A DNA stretch of 64,000 nt from Rubrivivax sp. (GTDB lineage Bacteria > Pseudomonadota > Gammaproteobacteria > Burkholderiales > Burkholderiaceae_C). Below, one piece after another: positions 18,258 through 28,552 of the stretch. A program made the position numbers and the translations under genes. The notes under the pieces were generated by a model. It worked only from the letters and a program-made list of their open reading frames with translations. It searched no databases and was not told the DNA's origin. The stretch spans positions 24,755-88,754 of the forward strand of contig JADMJD010000026.1 of assembly GCA_018780805.1 (NCBI GenBank), written 5' to 3'. Numbering within the stretch: the stretch's first letter is position 1; every line of letters begins with the position of its first letter.

Positions 18258-18692
18258 TTATCCGTGTCGAAGACCACGAATCAATTTCTCCTCTTCTGCC
18301 GCACCGGCAACCTCCAACAGCCCCCGCGCGTGCTGCGCCATGTTCATCACAATGAACAGCATATCCGCCACCTCCCCGGGTGTGCCCAGCAGCCCTGACG
18401 GGTGCTCACCAAGTTTTGTGGCGTGGCTCGCCTCGTAGTTGAGCAGACACCCCAGCGTCTCGCACAGGTGGTCAATGCCGCCAAGGACTACTTCCGCCGA
18501 CTCGCGCTGCATGCTCAACGTATACAGGTCGTCATCGGACATGTTCGCCTTGCCTCGCTCAAACAGACCCGACATCAGATCCTGTGTCTTCGGTCCCAGG
18601 CTCCCGAACGCAGCCCCTGTGCAGACGCCTGCGTCGGCAGCGGGCACGGTACGCGACACAATAGTTTCAGCCTTCATCGTTGATCCAGTCAT
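18258..18692 (-). CDS. Hypothetical protein
   Basis: Intact 144-aa ORF collinear with the island genes; alternative internal start MKAET. Confidence 0.5.
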   Translation of the reverse strand: MTGSTMKAETIVSRTVPAADAGVCTGAAFGSLGPKTQDLMSGLFERGKANMSDDDLYTLSMQRESAEVVLGGIDHLCETLGCLLNYEASHATKLGEHPSGLLGTPGEVADMLFIVMNMAQHARGLLEVAGAAEEEKLIRGLRHG

Positions 18693-18794
18693 CGTTGATG
18701 GTCAGGGCCGGTGCATTGCTTCATCAATGCACCGGCCCGCCTTGCCGCTGGAACGCAGCGGCCACGCTTGCCGGCGACCGGCCGGCACGGTTCA

Positions 18795-20126
18795 TCAGGC
18801 CGCCACCAGCGCAAGCGCAGGCCTGGCCAGGTAGTCGGACCAGGCGGACAGCACGGCCCGCCGCTCAGCGTTGAACTGCGCACGCATGTAGGCCTTGCGC
18901 ACGCGGTCGCCTTCTTGGTGCGCAAGACACGCCTCGATCACATCGGGCCTGGCGGCGCCGGTTTCATTGGCCCAGGTGCTGAAGGTCGCGCGACACAGGC
19001 CGTGCACGGTCGTGCGGCCCTTCAGGCCCATGCGGTCGCGCAGGGTCAACATGGCCATGTTGCTCATGGTGGCGTCAGCCTTCCAGGCACTCGGGAAGAC
19101 CCACCGCGCGTGCTGCCCGGCCTGGCCCTTCACAACCTCCAGCGCCCTGGCCGACAGGTAGACCAGGTGATCTTCGCCGGCCTTCATCTTTGCCCCTGGC
19201 ACCAGCCACGTGCCGGCGGTCAGGTCGAACTCTGACCACTCAGCGGTCAGTGCTTCGCTGGTGCGGGCCACGGTCAGGATGGCGAACTCGAAACACCGTG
19301 CGGCCGTGCCTGGCCAGGAACGCAACCGCAGCACCACAGCAGGCGCCTCGGTGTAGGCCGACGCTGCCAGGCTCCCGGCCTCTTTGGCCGGGGCCTCCTC
19401 GCGCATCTTGCGGCGGATCGCGGCGGCCGGGTTGCTGGTGGCATGCCCGTGGAACATCGCATCTTCAAAAATGGAGTCCAAGCGCTGGCGAATGCGCCGC
19501 AGCGTTTCCGGCACGCGGTCGCCCTTCAGGTTGCGCGCCCGCTCATGCGGACGCACCTTGAGCAACGCGGACAGCAGGGCGGGCGGCGTGATGCTGTCCA
19601 CAGGCGCATGCCAGACCTCGGGGGCAATGTGGTTCTCCAAGCTGGCGATCCATTGCGCGGCGTGCTTGGTCGTGCGGGTGGGCTCGATGACGCGCCCGTG
19701 GTAGTCCCTGGCTACCCTGGCAAGGGTGCGGGCCTGTTCGGCCTGCAGGCGGGCCACCAGTTGCGTTTGCTGGGCATCGGCCAGGCGCTCAGCGTCGCGC
19801 CGCTTGTCGCGCTCCGCCAGCGGGTCGAGGCCGCGCCTGACCAGCTCGCGGTGCTGCGCCGCCAGGTCGCGCGCCAGGCGCATGCCCTCGCCTGCAGTCT
19901 TGATCGAATCGGCCAGCGCCGGTCCCAGGCCCATTTCTCGCCGGCGGCCGGTGGTGGCCACCGTGTACCGATAGACCCAGGACCGGGAGACCCGGCCGGT
20001 GTCGGCATCCTTGCGCACCGCCAGCAGCAGCCCGCCACCGTCTACGTGGTTGCCGGGCGGTGCCGCCATCACCTCGCGCGCCGTCAACAGGTGCAGCGCC
20101 CCGGCTGCTGCCTTCTTGCCCATCAT
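18795..20126 (-). CDS. Tyrosine-type site-specific integrase (P4/DUF4102 type)
   Basis: LTVARTSEALTAEWSEFDL, TVHGLCRATFSTWANE, R-H-R-Y layout; adjacent to tRNA att site. Confidence 0.92.
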   Translation of the reverse strand: MMGKKAAAGALHLLTAREVMAAPPGNHVDGGGLLLAVRKDADTGRVSRSWVYRYTVATTGRRREMGLGPALADSIKTAGEGMRLARDLAAQHRELVRRGLDPLAERDKRRDAERLADAQQTQLVARLQAEQARTLARVARDYHGRVIEPTRTTKHAAQWIASLENHIAPEVWHAPVDSITPPALLSALLKVRPHERARNLKGDRVPETLRRIRQRLDSIFEDAMFHGHATSNPAAAIRRKMREEAPAKEAGSLAASAYTEAPAVVLRLRSWPGTAARCFEFAILTVARTSEALTAEWSEFDLTAGTWLVPGAKMKAGEDHLVYLSARALEVVKGQAGQHARWVFPSAWKADATMSNMAMLTLRDRMGLKGRTTVHGLCRATFSTWANETGAARPDVIEACLAHQEGDRVRKAYMRAQFNAERRAVLSAWSDYLARPALALVAA

Positions 20127-20167
20127 CGCCCCCCCTGCGCGTGGGGGGAGCCGGCTGGCGCCGAACC

Positions 20168-20188
20168 TCTACCCACGCTCTACCCACA
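20168..20188 (+). repeat. Candidate integrase arm-type site (tRNA-proximal end)
   Basis: TCTACCCACGCTCTACCCACA; internal tandem TCTACCCAC; matches 11868-11888. Confidence 0.45.
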
Positions 20189-20289
20189 GAAACCGGCGCA
20201 GAGTGCGTGCACTCAAACGCGGACCAGTTGCACCGTAGGCAGTATGTGAGGAGGGAAAACAGCCGTCAAATCAACGACTTACAAAGAAA

Positions 20290-20333
20290 AATCCCTCACT
20301 GACATGCACCTTGATGCACCTCAGTGAGGGATT
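20290..20333 (-). terminator. Intrinsic terminator carried by the island just downstream of tRNA-Ser
   Basis: AATCCCTCACTGA / TCAGTGAGGGATT 13-bp perfect arms, followed on the minus strand by a TTTTTC run. Confidence 0.75.
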
Positions 20334-20337
20334 AGAC

Positions 20338-20430
20338 TGGCGGAGTCGAAGGGATTCGAACCCTTGATGCAGGTTTTGCCCACATACTCCCTTAGCAGGG
20401 GAGCACCTTCGGCCACTCGGTCACGACTCC
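20338..20430 (-). tRNA. tRNA-Ser (GCT anticodon)
   Basis: Reverse complement GGAGTCGTGACCGAGTGGCCGAAGGTGCTCCCCTGCTAAGGGAGTATGTGG...GGGTTCGAATCCCTTCGACTCCGCCA. Confidence 0.95.
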
Positions 20431-20485
20431 AGCACGAAGACTATGATTCTAGCCCGAACTTCGGGCTGTTTTCATGGCCGCGCGA

Positions 20486-21757
20486 TCACGCGGTGGCGGC
20501 AGCGTCCAGGCCGAAGGCCTTGTGCAGCGCACGCACCGCCAGTTCCATGTACTTCTCGTCGATCACGACGCTGGTCTTGATCTCGCTGGTGCTGATCATC
20601 TGGATGTTGATGCCCTCTTCCGACAGCGTGCGGAACATCGTGCTGGCCACGCCCACGTGGCTGCGCATGCCGATGCCAACGATGGACACCTTGCAGATCT
20701 TGGGGTCGCCCAGCACCTGCAAAGCACCGGTGGCCGGGGCCACGGTGTTCGTCAGCAGGTCCAGCGTCTTGGCGTAGTCGTTGCGGTGCACGGTGAACGA
20801 AAAGTCGGTCTTGCCGTCGTGCGAGACGTTCTGGATGATGACGTCGATGTCGATGTTGGCATCGGCCACCGGGCCCAGGATCTGGTACGCGATGCCCGGT
20901 TTGTCGGGCACGCCCATCACGGTGATCTTGGCTTCGTCGCGGTTGAACGCGATGCCGGACACGACGGCTTGTTCCATCTTTTCGTCTTCCTCAAAAGTGA
21001 TCAGCGTGCCCGAGCGCGCTTCTTCAATGATGTCGATGTCCCAGGGCGTGAAGCTCGACAGCACACGCAGCGGCACGCGGTACTTGCCAGCGAATTCCAC
21101 CGAGCGGATCTGCAGCACCTTGCTGCCCAGGCTGGCCATCTCCAGCATCTCTTCGAAGCTGATGGTGGACAGGCGCTGCGCCTCGGGCACGATGCGTGGG
21201 TCGGTGGTGTAGACACCGTCCACGTCGGTGTAGATCAGGCATTCGTGCGCCTTCATCGCGGCGGCCACGGCCACGGCTGACGTGTCGCTGCCGCCGCGGC
21301 CCAGCGTGGTGACGTGGCCGTCCGGGTCGATGCCCTGGAAGCCGGTGATGATGACCACCTTGCCGGCCGCCAGATCGGCCCGCACACGGGTATCGTCGAT
21401 GCTGGCGATGCGGGCCTTGGTGAAGGCCGAGTCGGTCTGGATCGGCACCTGCCAGCCGCCGTAGCTCACCGCGCCCAGGCCCTCGGCCTGCAGCGCCAGC
21501 GCCAGCAGGCCCACCGACACCTGCTCGCCAGTGGCCGCAATGGCGTCCAGCTCGCGCAGGGCATCAGGGCCCAGTTTCTCGGGCGATAGTTCCTTGGCCA
21601 GGCCCAGCAGCCGGTTGGTCTCGCCGCTCATCGCCGAAGGCACGACGACGAGCTGGTGGCCGGCGCGCACCCATTTGGCCACACGCTTGGCCACGTTGCG
21701 GATGCGTTCGGTCGACCCCATCGAGGTGCCGCCGTACTTGTGAACAATGAGTGCCAT
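20486..21757 (-). CDS. lysC: Aspartate kinase
   Basis: [23 protein letters not shown], tandem ACT domains. Confidence 0.96.
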   Translation of the reverse strand: MALIVHKYGGTSMGSTERIRNVAKRVAKWVRAGHQLVVVPSAMSGETNRLLGLAKELSPEKLGPDALRELDAIAATGEQVSVGLLALALQAEGLGAVSYGGWQVPIQTDSAFTKARIASIDDTRVRADLAAGKVVIITGFQGIDPDGHVTTLGRGGSDTSAVAVAAAMKAHECLIYTDVDGVYTTDPRIVPEAQRLSTISFEEMLEMASLGSKVLQIRSVEFAGKYRVPLRVLSSFTPWDIDIIEEARSGTLITFEEDEKMEQAVVSGIAFNRDEAKITVMGVPDKPGIAYQILGPVADANIDIDVIIQNVSHDGKTDFSFTVHRNDYAKTLDLLTNTVAPATGALQVLGDPKICKVSIVGIGMRSHVGVASTMFRTLSEEGINIQMISTSEIKTSVVIDEKYMELAVRALHKAFGLDAAATA

Positions 21758-21814
21758 GGCTGCTGTTGACGTTGACGCCGCGCCGCACGGCGCGTGCGGG
21801 CAAACCCGCGGATT

Positions 21815-22774
21815 CTAGTCGGTCGCCGACCGTACAAAACCCAGGCGCCCGCGGCGCAGCAGCAACTGCCCACCCGGCGCCGGCCAGCGGCCCGACGGGC
21901 AGCGTGGCAACTCTTCGGCCAGGCGTTGCACCAGGGTCTCGGGCGCGCCCTGGCCGGTCCAGCCGGCGATGGCTTCACGCAGCTGCAATACACGGCGCGC
22001 CGGGCTGAGCGACAGCCACGCGGTCTTCAGCAGCGCCTCGCCTTCGCGCACTGCGGCCGCGTCCAGCGCTGCGAGTTCGCGCAGCGCCTGCGCTTCGTCG
22101 GCCGCACGCCGGGCCGCGGTGGCCAGCGCCGGCTCGGCCTGCGGAAAGGCCTGGGCCAGTGCCGGCCACACGGCCAGGCGGATGCGGTTGCGTGCAAATC
22201 GCGGGTCGGCGTTGCTGGTGTCGTCGACGAAGGTCAGGCGGTGCTGGCGCAGGTAGGACTCAATGGCCTCGCGCGGATGGTCGCGCCAGGGACGACACCA
22301 GATGATGCCGTCCCGCACCACCTTGGATGGCATGGCCGCCAGGCCCCGCGCACCGGCGCCGCGCAGCAGCTGCAGCAGCACGGTCTCGGCCTGGTCGCGC
22401 CGGTGCTGGGCCAGCAGCACGTGCCGGCAGCCGGCCACACGGGCCATGGCGCCCAGCGCCGCGTAACGTTCACGCCGGGCCCAGGCCTCGATGCTCTCCC
22501 CGCCCGCTGGCCGGCCCGTCAGCCGCGCCAGGTGGAAACTCGCGCCCCAGCGCCGGCATTGGCCACGCACGTGGGCCGCCCAAGCATCGGCTGCGGTCTG
22601 CAAACCGTGGTGCACGTGCAGTGCGTGAACGGTGACACCGGCGGCGCGGGCCGCGCGGCAGGTGGCATGCAACAAGGCCGTGGAGTCGCGGCCACCGCTG
22701 GCAGCGACCGCCAGCGCGTCAGGTCCAGCAGGCCCAGCGGGCTCAGCGCGCCGTGGTGTCGCTGAAGCGCCCAT
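21815..22774 (-). CDS. tilS: tRNA(Ile)-lysidine synthase
   Basis: [16 protein letters not shown] (SGGxDS PP-loop), [22 protein letters not shown]. Confidence 0.88.
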   Translation of the reverse strand: MGASATPRRAEPAGPAGPDALAVAASGGRDSTALLHATCRAARAAGVTVHALHVHHGLQTAADAWAAHVRGQCRRWGASFHLARLTGRPAGGESIEAWARRERYAALGAMARVAGCRHVLLAQHRRDQAETVLLQLLRGAGARGLAAMPSKVVRDGIIWCRPWRDHPREAIESYLRQHRLTFVDDTSNADPRFARNRIRLAVWPALAQAFPQAEPALATAARRAADEAQALRELAALDAAAVREGEALLKTAWLSLSPARRVLQLREAIAGWTGQGAPETLVQRLAEELPRCPSGRWPAPGGQLLLRRGRLGFVRSATD

Positions 22775-23714
22775 AGGATTGCAGGCGCTCGTAGCGGCGC
22801 TCCAGCAGCTCCTTGGGCTTGAGGTCTGACACCTGGCGCAGCGCGTCGTTGAGCGCACGTTTCAGGGCCGAGGCCATCCACTTCGGGTCGCGGTGCGCGC
22901 CGCCGACCGGCTCGTTGACGATCTTGTCGATCAGGCCCAGGGCCTTGAGCCGGTGTGCCGTGATGCCCAGTGCGTCGGCCGCGTCAGAAGCACGCTCGGC
23001 CGTCTTCCAGAGGATGCTGGCGCAGCCTTCGGGTGAGATCACCGAATAGACCGAAAACTGCAGCATCAGCACCTGGTCACCGACGCTGATGGCCAGCGCG
23101 CCGCCGGAGCCGCCCTCGCCGATGATGGTGGTGACGATGGGCACCTCGAGCTGCGCCATCTCGAAGATGTTGCGGCCGATGGCCTCGGACTGGCCACGTT
23201 CCTCGGCGCCGATGCCGGGGTAGGCACCGGGTGTGTCGACGAAGGTGAAGACCGGCAGGCCGAATTTCTCGGCCAGCTTCATCAGCCGCAGCGCCTTGCG
23301 GTAACCCTCGGGGCGGCTCATGCCGAAGTTGCGCGCGGTGCGCTCCTTCGTATCACGGCCCTTCTGGTGGCCCAGCACCATGCAGGCCTGGCCATTGAAA
23401 CGTGCCAGGCCACCGACGATGCTCAGGTCGTCGGCGTAATGCCGGTCGCCGTGCAGCTCCTGGAAGTCGGTGAAGATCTCGTTGACGTAATCCAGCGTGT
23501 AGGGGCGCTGCGCGTGGCGCGCAATCTGCGTCACCTGCCAGGGTGTCAGCGTGCCGTAGATGTCCTTGGTGAGCTGCAGGCTCTTCTTGGACAGGCGGTC
23601 GATCTCGTCGGAGATGTCGACGGCAGACTCGTTCTGCACGTAACGCAGTTCATCGATCTTGGACTCCAGCTCGGCGATCGGCTGCTCAAAATCCAGGAAA
23701 TGTCGTTTGCTCAT
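22743..23714 (-). CDS. accA: Acetyl-CoA carboxylase carboxyltransferase subunit alpha
   Basis: [41 protein letters not shown]. Confidence 0.97.
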   Translation of the reverse strand: MSKRHFLDFEQPIAELESKIDELRYVQNESAVDISDEIDRLSKKSLQLTKDIYGTLTPWQVTQIARHAQRPYTLDYVNEIFTDFQELHGDRHYADDLSIVGGLARFNGQACMVLGHQKGRDTKERTARNFGMSRPEGYRKALRLMKLAEKFGLPVFTFVDTPGAYPGIGAEERGQSEAIGRNIFEMAQLEVPIVTTIIGEGGSGGALAISVGDQVLMLQFSVYSVISPEGCASILWKTAERASDAADALGITAHRLKALGLIDKIVNEPVGGAHRDPKWMASALKRALNDALRQVSDLKPKELLERRYERLQSYGRFSDTTAR

Positions 23715-24373
23715 CAGTAGTCCACGGGTAGCGGATCCAGGCTGCGCCAAAGATACCATGTTGCCACTGAGCGGAAAGGGGCCCAGCCCTCCCCCACTTC
23801 GCGGGCCTCGGCGCGCGACACCGGCTCGCCGCTGAAGTAGTTGACGCTGATGCCCTTGAGCAGGCCCAGGTCGTCCAGCGGCAGCACATCGGGGCGCATC
23901 AGGTGGAAGATCAGGAACATCTCTGCCGTCCAGCGGCCGATGCCGCGGATGGCCACCAGCTCGTCGATGATGGCCTCGTCGTCCATGCCCTTCCACTGGG
24001 TCACGTGCACCAGGCCGGCGTCGAAGTGGCGCGCCAGGTCCTGCAGGTACTCGGCCTTGCGGGCCGAGAGGCCGGCCTCGCGCAGGCTGGGCACCGACAA
24101 CTTCAGCACATCGGGCGGCGCCAGGCGGGTCGGGGGGCCACCGACGGTGGCCGCAAAACGGTCCCAGACCGACTGCGCGGCCTTGACCGAGATCTGCTGG
24201 CCGACGATGGAGCGCGCCAGCGTGGTGAAGGCGTCACCGCGGCTTTGCAGCCGTGCTTCGCCGAACTTCGGGATCAACTTCTTCAGCACACGGTCGCGCC
24301 GTGCCAGGTGGCGGCAGGCTTCGTCCCAATACGCGGGCGTGGCCTCGGCGGCCGCTGGGCTGCGCGACGGCAT
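23714..24373 (-). CDS. DNA-3-methyladenine glycosylase II family protein
   Basis: [50 protein letters not shown] HhH-GPD. Confidence 0.9.
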   Translation of the reverse strand: MPSRSPAAAEATPAYWDEACRHLARRDRVLKKLIPKFGEARLQSRGDAFTTLARSIVGQQISVKAAQSVWDRFAATVGGPPTRLAPPDVLKLSVPSLREAGLSARKAEYLQDLARHFDAGLVHVTQWKGMDDEAIIDELVAIRGIGRWTAEMFLIFHLMRPDVLPLDDLGLLKGISVNYFSGEPVSRAEAREVGEGWAPFRSVATWYLWRSLDPLPVDY

Positions 24374-25761
24374 CAGGGGCGCGCGCCTGCGGTGGTGGTC
24401 CAGGTCGTGCCCTGGGGGGAGTCCTGCAACTCGATGCCCTGCGCCAGCAGCTCGGCGCGGATGCGGTCGGCGGCCGCGAAGTCGCGTGCCTTCTTCGCCG
24501 CGGCACGGGCGTCGATCTGCGCCTGGATGGCGGCTTCGTCCAGCCCGGCACCGGTCTGAAGAAAACTGCGTGGCACCTGTTGCAGGATGCCCAGCACCGC
24601 GCCCAGGCGCTTGAGCAGCGCGGCGGCGCCGGCATCGCCACTGCGGTTGACCTCGGCCGCCAGTTCGAACAATACGGCCAGGGCTTCCGGCGTGCGGAAG
24701 TCTTCGTCCATCGCGGCACGGAAGGCAGCCGCACGCGGCTCGGCCCAGTCCACCTCACCGTCGGGCACGGCCACACCGTCCAGCGCAGTGTAAAGCCGGC
24801 GCAGCGCACCGCGGGCGTCGTCGAGGTTGGCGTCGCTGAAGTTGATCGGGCTGCGGTAGTGTGTGCGCAGCATGAAAAAACGCAGCGTCTCGCCGTCGTA
24901 GCGCTTCAGCACGTCGGCGATGGTGAAGAAGTTGCCCAGGGATTTGGACATCTTCTCGTTGTCGACGTTCAGGAAGCCGTTGTGCATCCACAGCCGCGCA
25001 AACCCCGGGCCGTTGGCACCTTCGCTCTGCGCGATCTCGTTTTCGTGGTGCGGGAACTGCAGGTCCAGGCCACCGCCGTGGATGTCGAAGGTCTCGCCCA
25101 GCACCGCGCAGGCCATCGCCGAGCACTCGATGTGCCAGCCCGGGCGGCCGGGGCCGAAGGGGCTGTCCCACTTGGCATCGGCCGGTTCCTCGGGCTTGGC
25201 GGCCTTCCACATCACGAAGTCGAGCGGGTCGTCCTTGCCATCCAGCACCGCCACCCGTTCCCCGGCACGCAACTCGTCCAGCGACTTGCCCGACAACTTG
25301 CCGTAACCCGGCAACTTGCGCACCGAAAAATTCATGTCGCCGCTGCTGCCTTGATAAGCCAGGCCGCGCTGCTGCAGACGGCCGATCATGTCCAGCATCT
25401 GCGGCACGTACTCGGTGGCACGTGGCTCCAGCGTGGGGCGCAGCACACCGAGCGCGCCGATGTCGCGGTGCATCGCGGCGATCATCTGGTCGGTCAGCGC
25501 GCGGATGGCCATGCCACGCTCAAGCGCACGACGAATGATCTTGTCGTCGATGTCGGTGATGTTCTGGACGTAGCTGACCTGGTAGCCACTGGCCTGCAGC
25601 CAGCGGTAGACCACGTCGAAGGCCATCATCATGCGGGCGTGGCCCACGTGGCACAGGTCGTAGACCGTGATGCCGCAGACGTACATGCCCACCTGGCCCG
25701 GCACGAGCGGGCGGAAGTCTTCCAGGCGGCGGGTCAGGCTGTTGTGGATGCGCAGGGACAT
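24373..25761 (-). CDS. cysS: Cysteine--tRNA ligase
   Basis: [40 protein letters not shown]. Confidence 0.97.
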   Translation of the reverse strand: MSLRIHNSLTRRLEDFRPLVPGQVGMYVCGITVYDLCHVGHARMMMAFDVVYRWLQASGYQVSYVQNITDIDDKIIRRALERGMAIRALTDQMIAAMHRDIGALGVLRPTLEPRATEYVPQMLDMIGRLQQRGLAYQGSSGDMNFSVRKLPGYGKLSGKSLDELRAGERVAVLDGKDDPLDFVMWKAAKPEEPADAKWDSPFGPGRPGWHIECSAMACAVLGETFDIHGGGLDLQFPHHENEIAQSEGANGPGFARLWMHNGFLNVDNEKMSKSLGNFFTIADVLKRYDGETLRFFMLRTHYRSPINFSDANLDDARGALRRLYTALDGVAVPDGEVDWAEPRAAAFRAAMDEDFRTPEALAVLFELAAEVNRSGDAGAAALLKRLGAVLGILQQVPRSFLQTGAGLDEAAIQAQIDARAAAKKARDFAAADRIRAELLAQGIELQDSPQGTTWTTTAGARP

Positions 25762-25862
25762 GGGCAGAACAGGGGCCACTGGCAGGGCCACACAAGGGCG
25801 CTTCAGTATAGCGGCGGCGCCCGGCTAGACTTATGGGCTGACCCGTTGACGCTGGAGCCTGC

Positions 25863-26429
25863 ATGACTCGAATTTCTGGTTGGTCCCCCTGGTTGGTCGC
25901 GCTGTGCCTGGCCGCTGCCTTGCCGGTGGCCGCGCAGCAGGTGAAGCTCAGCACCAGCGCTGGCGACATCGTGATCGAACTCGATGCTGCCAAGGCCCCC
26001 AAGACGGTGGAGAACTTCCTGGGCTACGTGAAGGCCGGCCACTACAACGGCACGATCTTCCACCGCGTGATCCCCGACTTCATGGTGCAGGGCGGCGGTT
26101 TCGAGCCCGGCCTGAAGGAAAAGCCCACGCGCGCGCCGATCCCGCTGGAGGCCCGCAACGGCCTGTCCAACCAGCGCGGCACGGTGGCCATGGCGCGCAC
26201 CATGGTGCCCGATTCGGCCACCGCGCAGTTCTTCATCAACCTGAAGGACAACAGCTTCCTCGACGCCGCCAATTCACGCGATGGCCACGGTTATGCCGTG
26301 TTCGGTCGTGTGGTCGCCGGCATGGACGTGGTCGACAAGATCCGCGCCGTGCCCACCGGCAACAGTGGCCCGTACCAGAACGTGCCACTGCAACCCATCC
26401 TGATCAAACAAGCTTCCCTGGAGAAATGA
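25863..26429 (+). CDS. Periplasmic peptidylprolyl cis-trans isomerase (cyclophilin)
   Basis: Signal peptide; [19 protein letters not shown], cyclophilin fold. Confidence 0.93.
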   Translation: MTRISGWSPWLVALCLAAALPVAAQQVKLSTSAGDIVIELDAAKAPKTVENFLGYVKAGHYNGTIFHRVIPDFMVQGGGFEPGLKEKPTRAPIPLEARNGLSNQRGTVAMARTMVPDSATAQFFINLKDNSFLDAANSRDGHGYAVFGRVVAGMDVVDKIRAVPTGNSGPYQNVPLQPILIKQASLEK

Positions 26430-26430
26430 C

Positions 26431-26934
26431 ATGAACCCCTTCGTTGAACTCGACACCAGCGCGGGCACCATCCGCATCGAACTCGACACCCAAAAGGCGC
26501 CGCTGTCAGCGCAGAACTTCGTCGAGCACGTGAAGGCCGGCCACTACGACAACACCGTGTTCCACCGCGTGATCCCGGGCTTCATGGTCCAGGGTGGCGG
26601 CTTCGAGCCCGGCATGAAACAAAAGCCCACCGGCGCGCCCATCACCAACGAAGCCGACAACGGCCTGAAGAACGACAAGTACACGCTGGCGATGGCCCGC
26701 ACGTCCGACCCGCATTCGGCCACCGCGCAGTTTTTCATCAACGCCACGAACAACGAGTTCCTGAACTTCAAGTCCAAGTCGCCGCAGGGCTGGGGCTACG
26801 CGGTGTTCGGCCGCGTGGTGGCCGGCATCGAGGTGGTGGACGCGATCGAGCGTGTGAAAACCGGCCGCAAGGGCTTCCACGACGACGTGCCGCTGGAAGA
26901 CGTGCTGATCCGCCGCGCCAGCCTCGTCGACTGA
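26431..26934 (+). CDS. ppiB: Cytoplasmic peptidylprolyl cis-trans isomerase (cyclophilin B)
   Basis: [29 protein letters not shown]. Confidence 0.93.
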   Translation: MNPFVELDTSAGTIRIELDTQKAPLSAQNFVEHVKAGHYDNTVFHRVIPGFMVQGGGFEPGMKQKPTGAPITNEADNGLKNDKYTLAMARTSDPHSATAQFFINATNNEFLNFKSKSPQGWGYAVFGRVVAGIEVVDAIERVKTGRKGFHDDVPLEDVLIRRASLVD

Positions 26935-26936
26935 CG

Positions 26937-27764
26937 ATGGCGCCACAGGGCCGCGCACTGCCGGCCCTGCCGCCGCTGTACCAATGGTCGGCGCCGGCAA
27001 GCTGGCGGCGCATCGACTTCATTTCCGACCTGCACCTCTCGCCCGCGCTGCCGCGCACCTTTGCGGCCTGGGCGGCACACCTGCTGCACACGCCGGCGGA
27101 TGCCGTGCTGATGCTGGGCGATCTGTTCGAGGTCTGGGTCGGTGACGACCAGCGCAGCCGCAGCTTCGAGCGGCAATGTGTGGAGGTGATGACCGAGGCC
27201 GCGAGCCGGCGCAGCATCGGCTTCATGCCGGGCAACCGCGATTTCCTGCTCGGCCAGGCCATGCGCTCGGCCTGCGGGCTGCTGGCCCTGCCCGACCCCA
27301 CAGCGCTGGACGCCTGGGGCCAGCGCCTGCTGCTGAGCCATGGCGACGTGCTGTGCCTGGACGACGAGCCTTACCAGCGCTTCCGCGCCGAAGCGCGCAG
27401 CGCCGCCTGGCAGCGCGGCTTCCTGGCGCAGCCGCTGGATGAACGTCTGCGCCAGGCCGGTGTTGCCCGCGCCGCCAGCCAGGCACGCAAACAGGCCAAC
27501 GGCTTCGATACGGATCTGTGGGCCGATGTGGACACCGCCGCTGCGGTGGCGTGGATGCATGCCACCGGCTGCGCCCACCTGGTACACGGGCACACCCACC
27601 GGCCGGGTGATCAAACCCTGGCGCCTGGGCTGCAGCGCCATGTGCTGAGCGATTGGGATCTGGACCAAGGCCAGCGCGCCGAGGTGCTGCGGCTCACGCG
27701 CGACGGCTTGACGCGCGTGGCGCCGTCTGCCTCCCTGTCTGCCTCCCCGTCTGCCGCCCCGTGA
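26937..27764 (+). CDS. lpxH: UDP-2,3-diacylglucosamine diphosphatase
   Basis: FISDLHLSPALPRT, LGDLFEVWVGDD, GNRDFLLG, HGHTHRPG. Confidence 0.93.
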   Translation: MAPQGRALPALPPLYQWSAPASWRRIDFISDLHLSPALPRTFAAWAAHLLHTPADAVLMLGDLFEVWVGDDQRSRSFERQCVEVMTEAASRRSIGFMPGNRDFLLGQAMRSACGLLALPDPTALDAWGQRLLLSHGDVLCLDDEPYQRFRAEARSAAWQRGFLAQPLDERLRQAGVARAASQARKQANGFDTDLWADVDTAAAVAWMHATGCAHLVHGHTHRPGDQTLAPGLQRHVLSDWDLDQGQRAEVLRLTRDGLTRVAPSASLSASPSAAP

Positions 27765-28549
27765 TCGCGCAGCTGTGGAAGGCCTGGCAACGGCGTGCCG
27801 AGGCCCGTGCCGTTGCCCGGCGCCCGATCCCGGACGACCTGTGGAAGCGCACGTTGGTGCGCTACCCGTTCCTGAAACGGCGCGACCCTGCTGACCAGGC
27901 CGAGCTGCGCCGGCTGACCAGCCTGTTCCTGGACCGCAAGGAGTTCAGCGCGGCTGGCGGTTTGCGCATGACCAACGATGTGGTGGTGGCCATCGCTGCG
28001 CAGGCCGTGCTGCCGGTGTTGACGCTGGGCCTGGCCCGCTACGACGGTTTTGTCGGCATCGTCGTGCACCCGCACCCGGTGCGTGTGCGGCGCCAGCATG
28101 TCGACGATGACGGCGTACATCACGAGTACGACGAAGAACTGGCCGGTGAAGCCATGGAGGGCGGCCCGGTGATGCTGTCGTGGACGGACGTGCGCAGCGC
28201 CGGCCGCCACCCGGGCCCGGCCTACAACGTGGTGATCCACGAGTTTGCGCATGTGCTGGATCTGGCCGACGGCGTCTCGGACGGCGTGCCACTGCTGCCG
28301 CTCGGGCTGGCGCGCAGCGAATGGCTCCAAATCCTGCGGGAGGCCTATGCCAACTTCGTGGCGCGTGTGGACCGAGAAGAAACGACCGCCCTTGACCCTT
28401 ACGGGGCTCAGGGCGAAGACGAGTTTTTCTGCGTGGCCAGCGAGGCCTTCTTTGTGACGCCGGCTGCCATGAAAGCAGAACACCCCGCGTTGTACGGGGT
28501 GTTCACGAGGTTCTACCGCCAGGACCCGCTGACGAACGCAGAGCCTTGA
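27761..28549 (+). CDS. M90 family zinc peptidase (MtfA-like); GTG start
   Basis: YNVVIHEFAHVLDLADG HExxH motif; overlap with lpxH stop. Confidence 0.85.
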   Translation: MIAQLWKAWQRRAEARAVARRPIPDDLWKRTLVRYPFLKRRDPADQAELRRLTSLFLDRKEFSAAGGLRMTNDVVVAIAAQAVLPVLTLGLARYDGFVGIVVHPHPVRVRRQHVDDDGVHHEYDEELAGEAMEGGPVMLSWTDVRSAGRHPGPAYNVVIHEFAHVLDLADGVSDGVPLLPLGLARSEWLQILREAYANFVARVDREETTALDPYGAQGEDEFFCVASEAFFVTPAAMKAEHPALYGVFTRFYRQDPLTNAEP

Positions 28550-28552
28550 CGC

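Larger units (their letters stand above)
11808..20351. mobile_element. Integrative element / phage-satellite-like island inserted in 3' end of tRNA-Ser(GCT)
   Basis: 14-bp direct repeat TGGCGGAGTCGAAG at 11808-11821 and 20338-20351 (the latter is the tRNA 3' end); integrase next to tRNA; AlpA-like, primase/helicase and capsid genes inside. Confidence 0.88.

Noticed and set aside
27709-27764. Short tandem GTCTGCC repeats at the 3' end of lpxH
   Set aside because: Low-complexity C-terminal tail (SASLSASPSAAP) of an otherwise normal gene.
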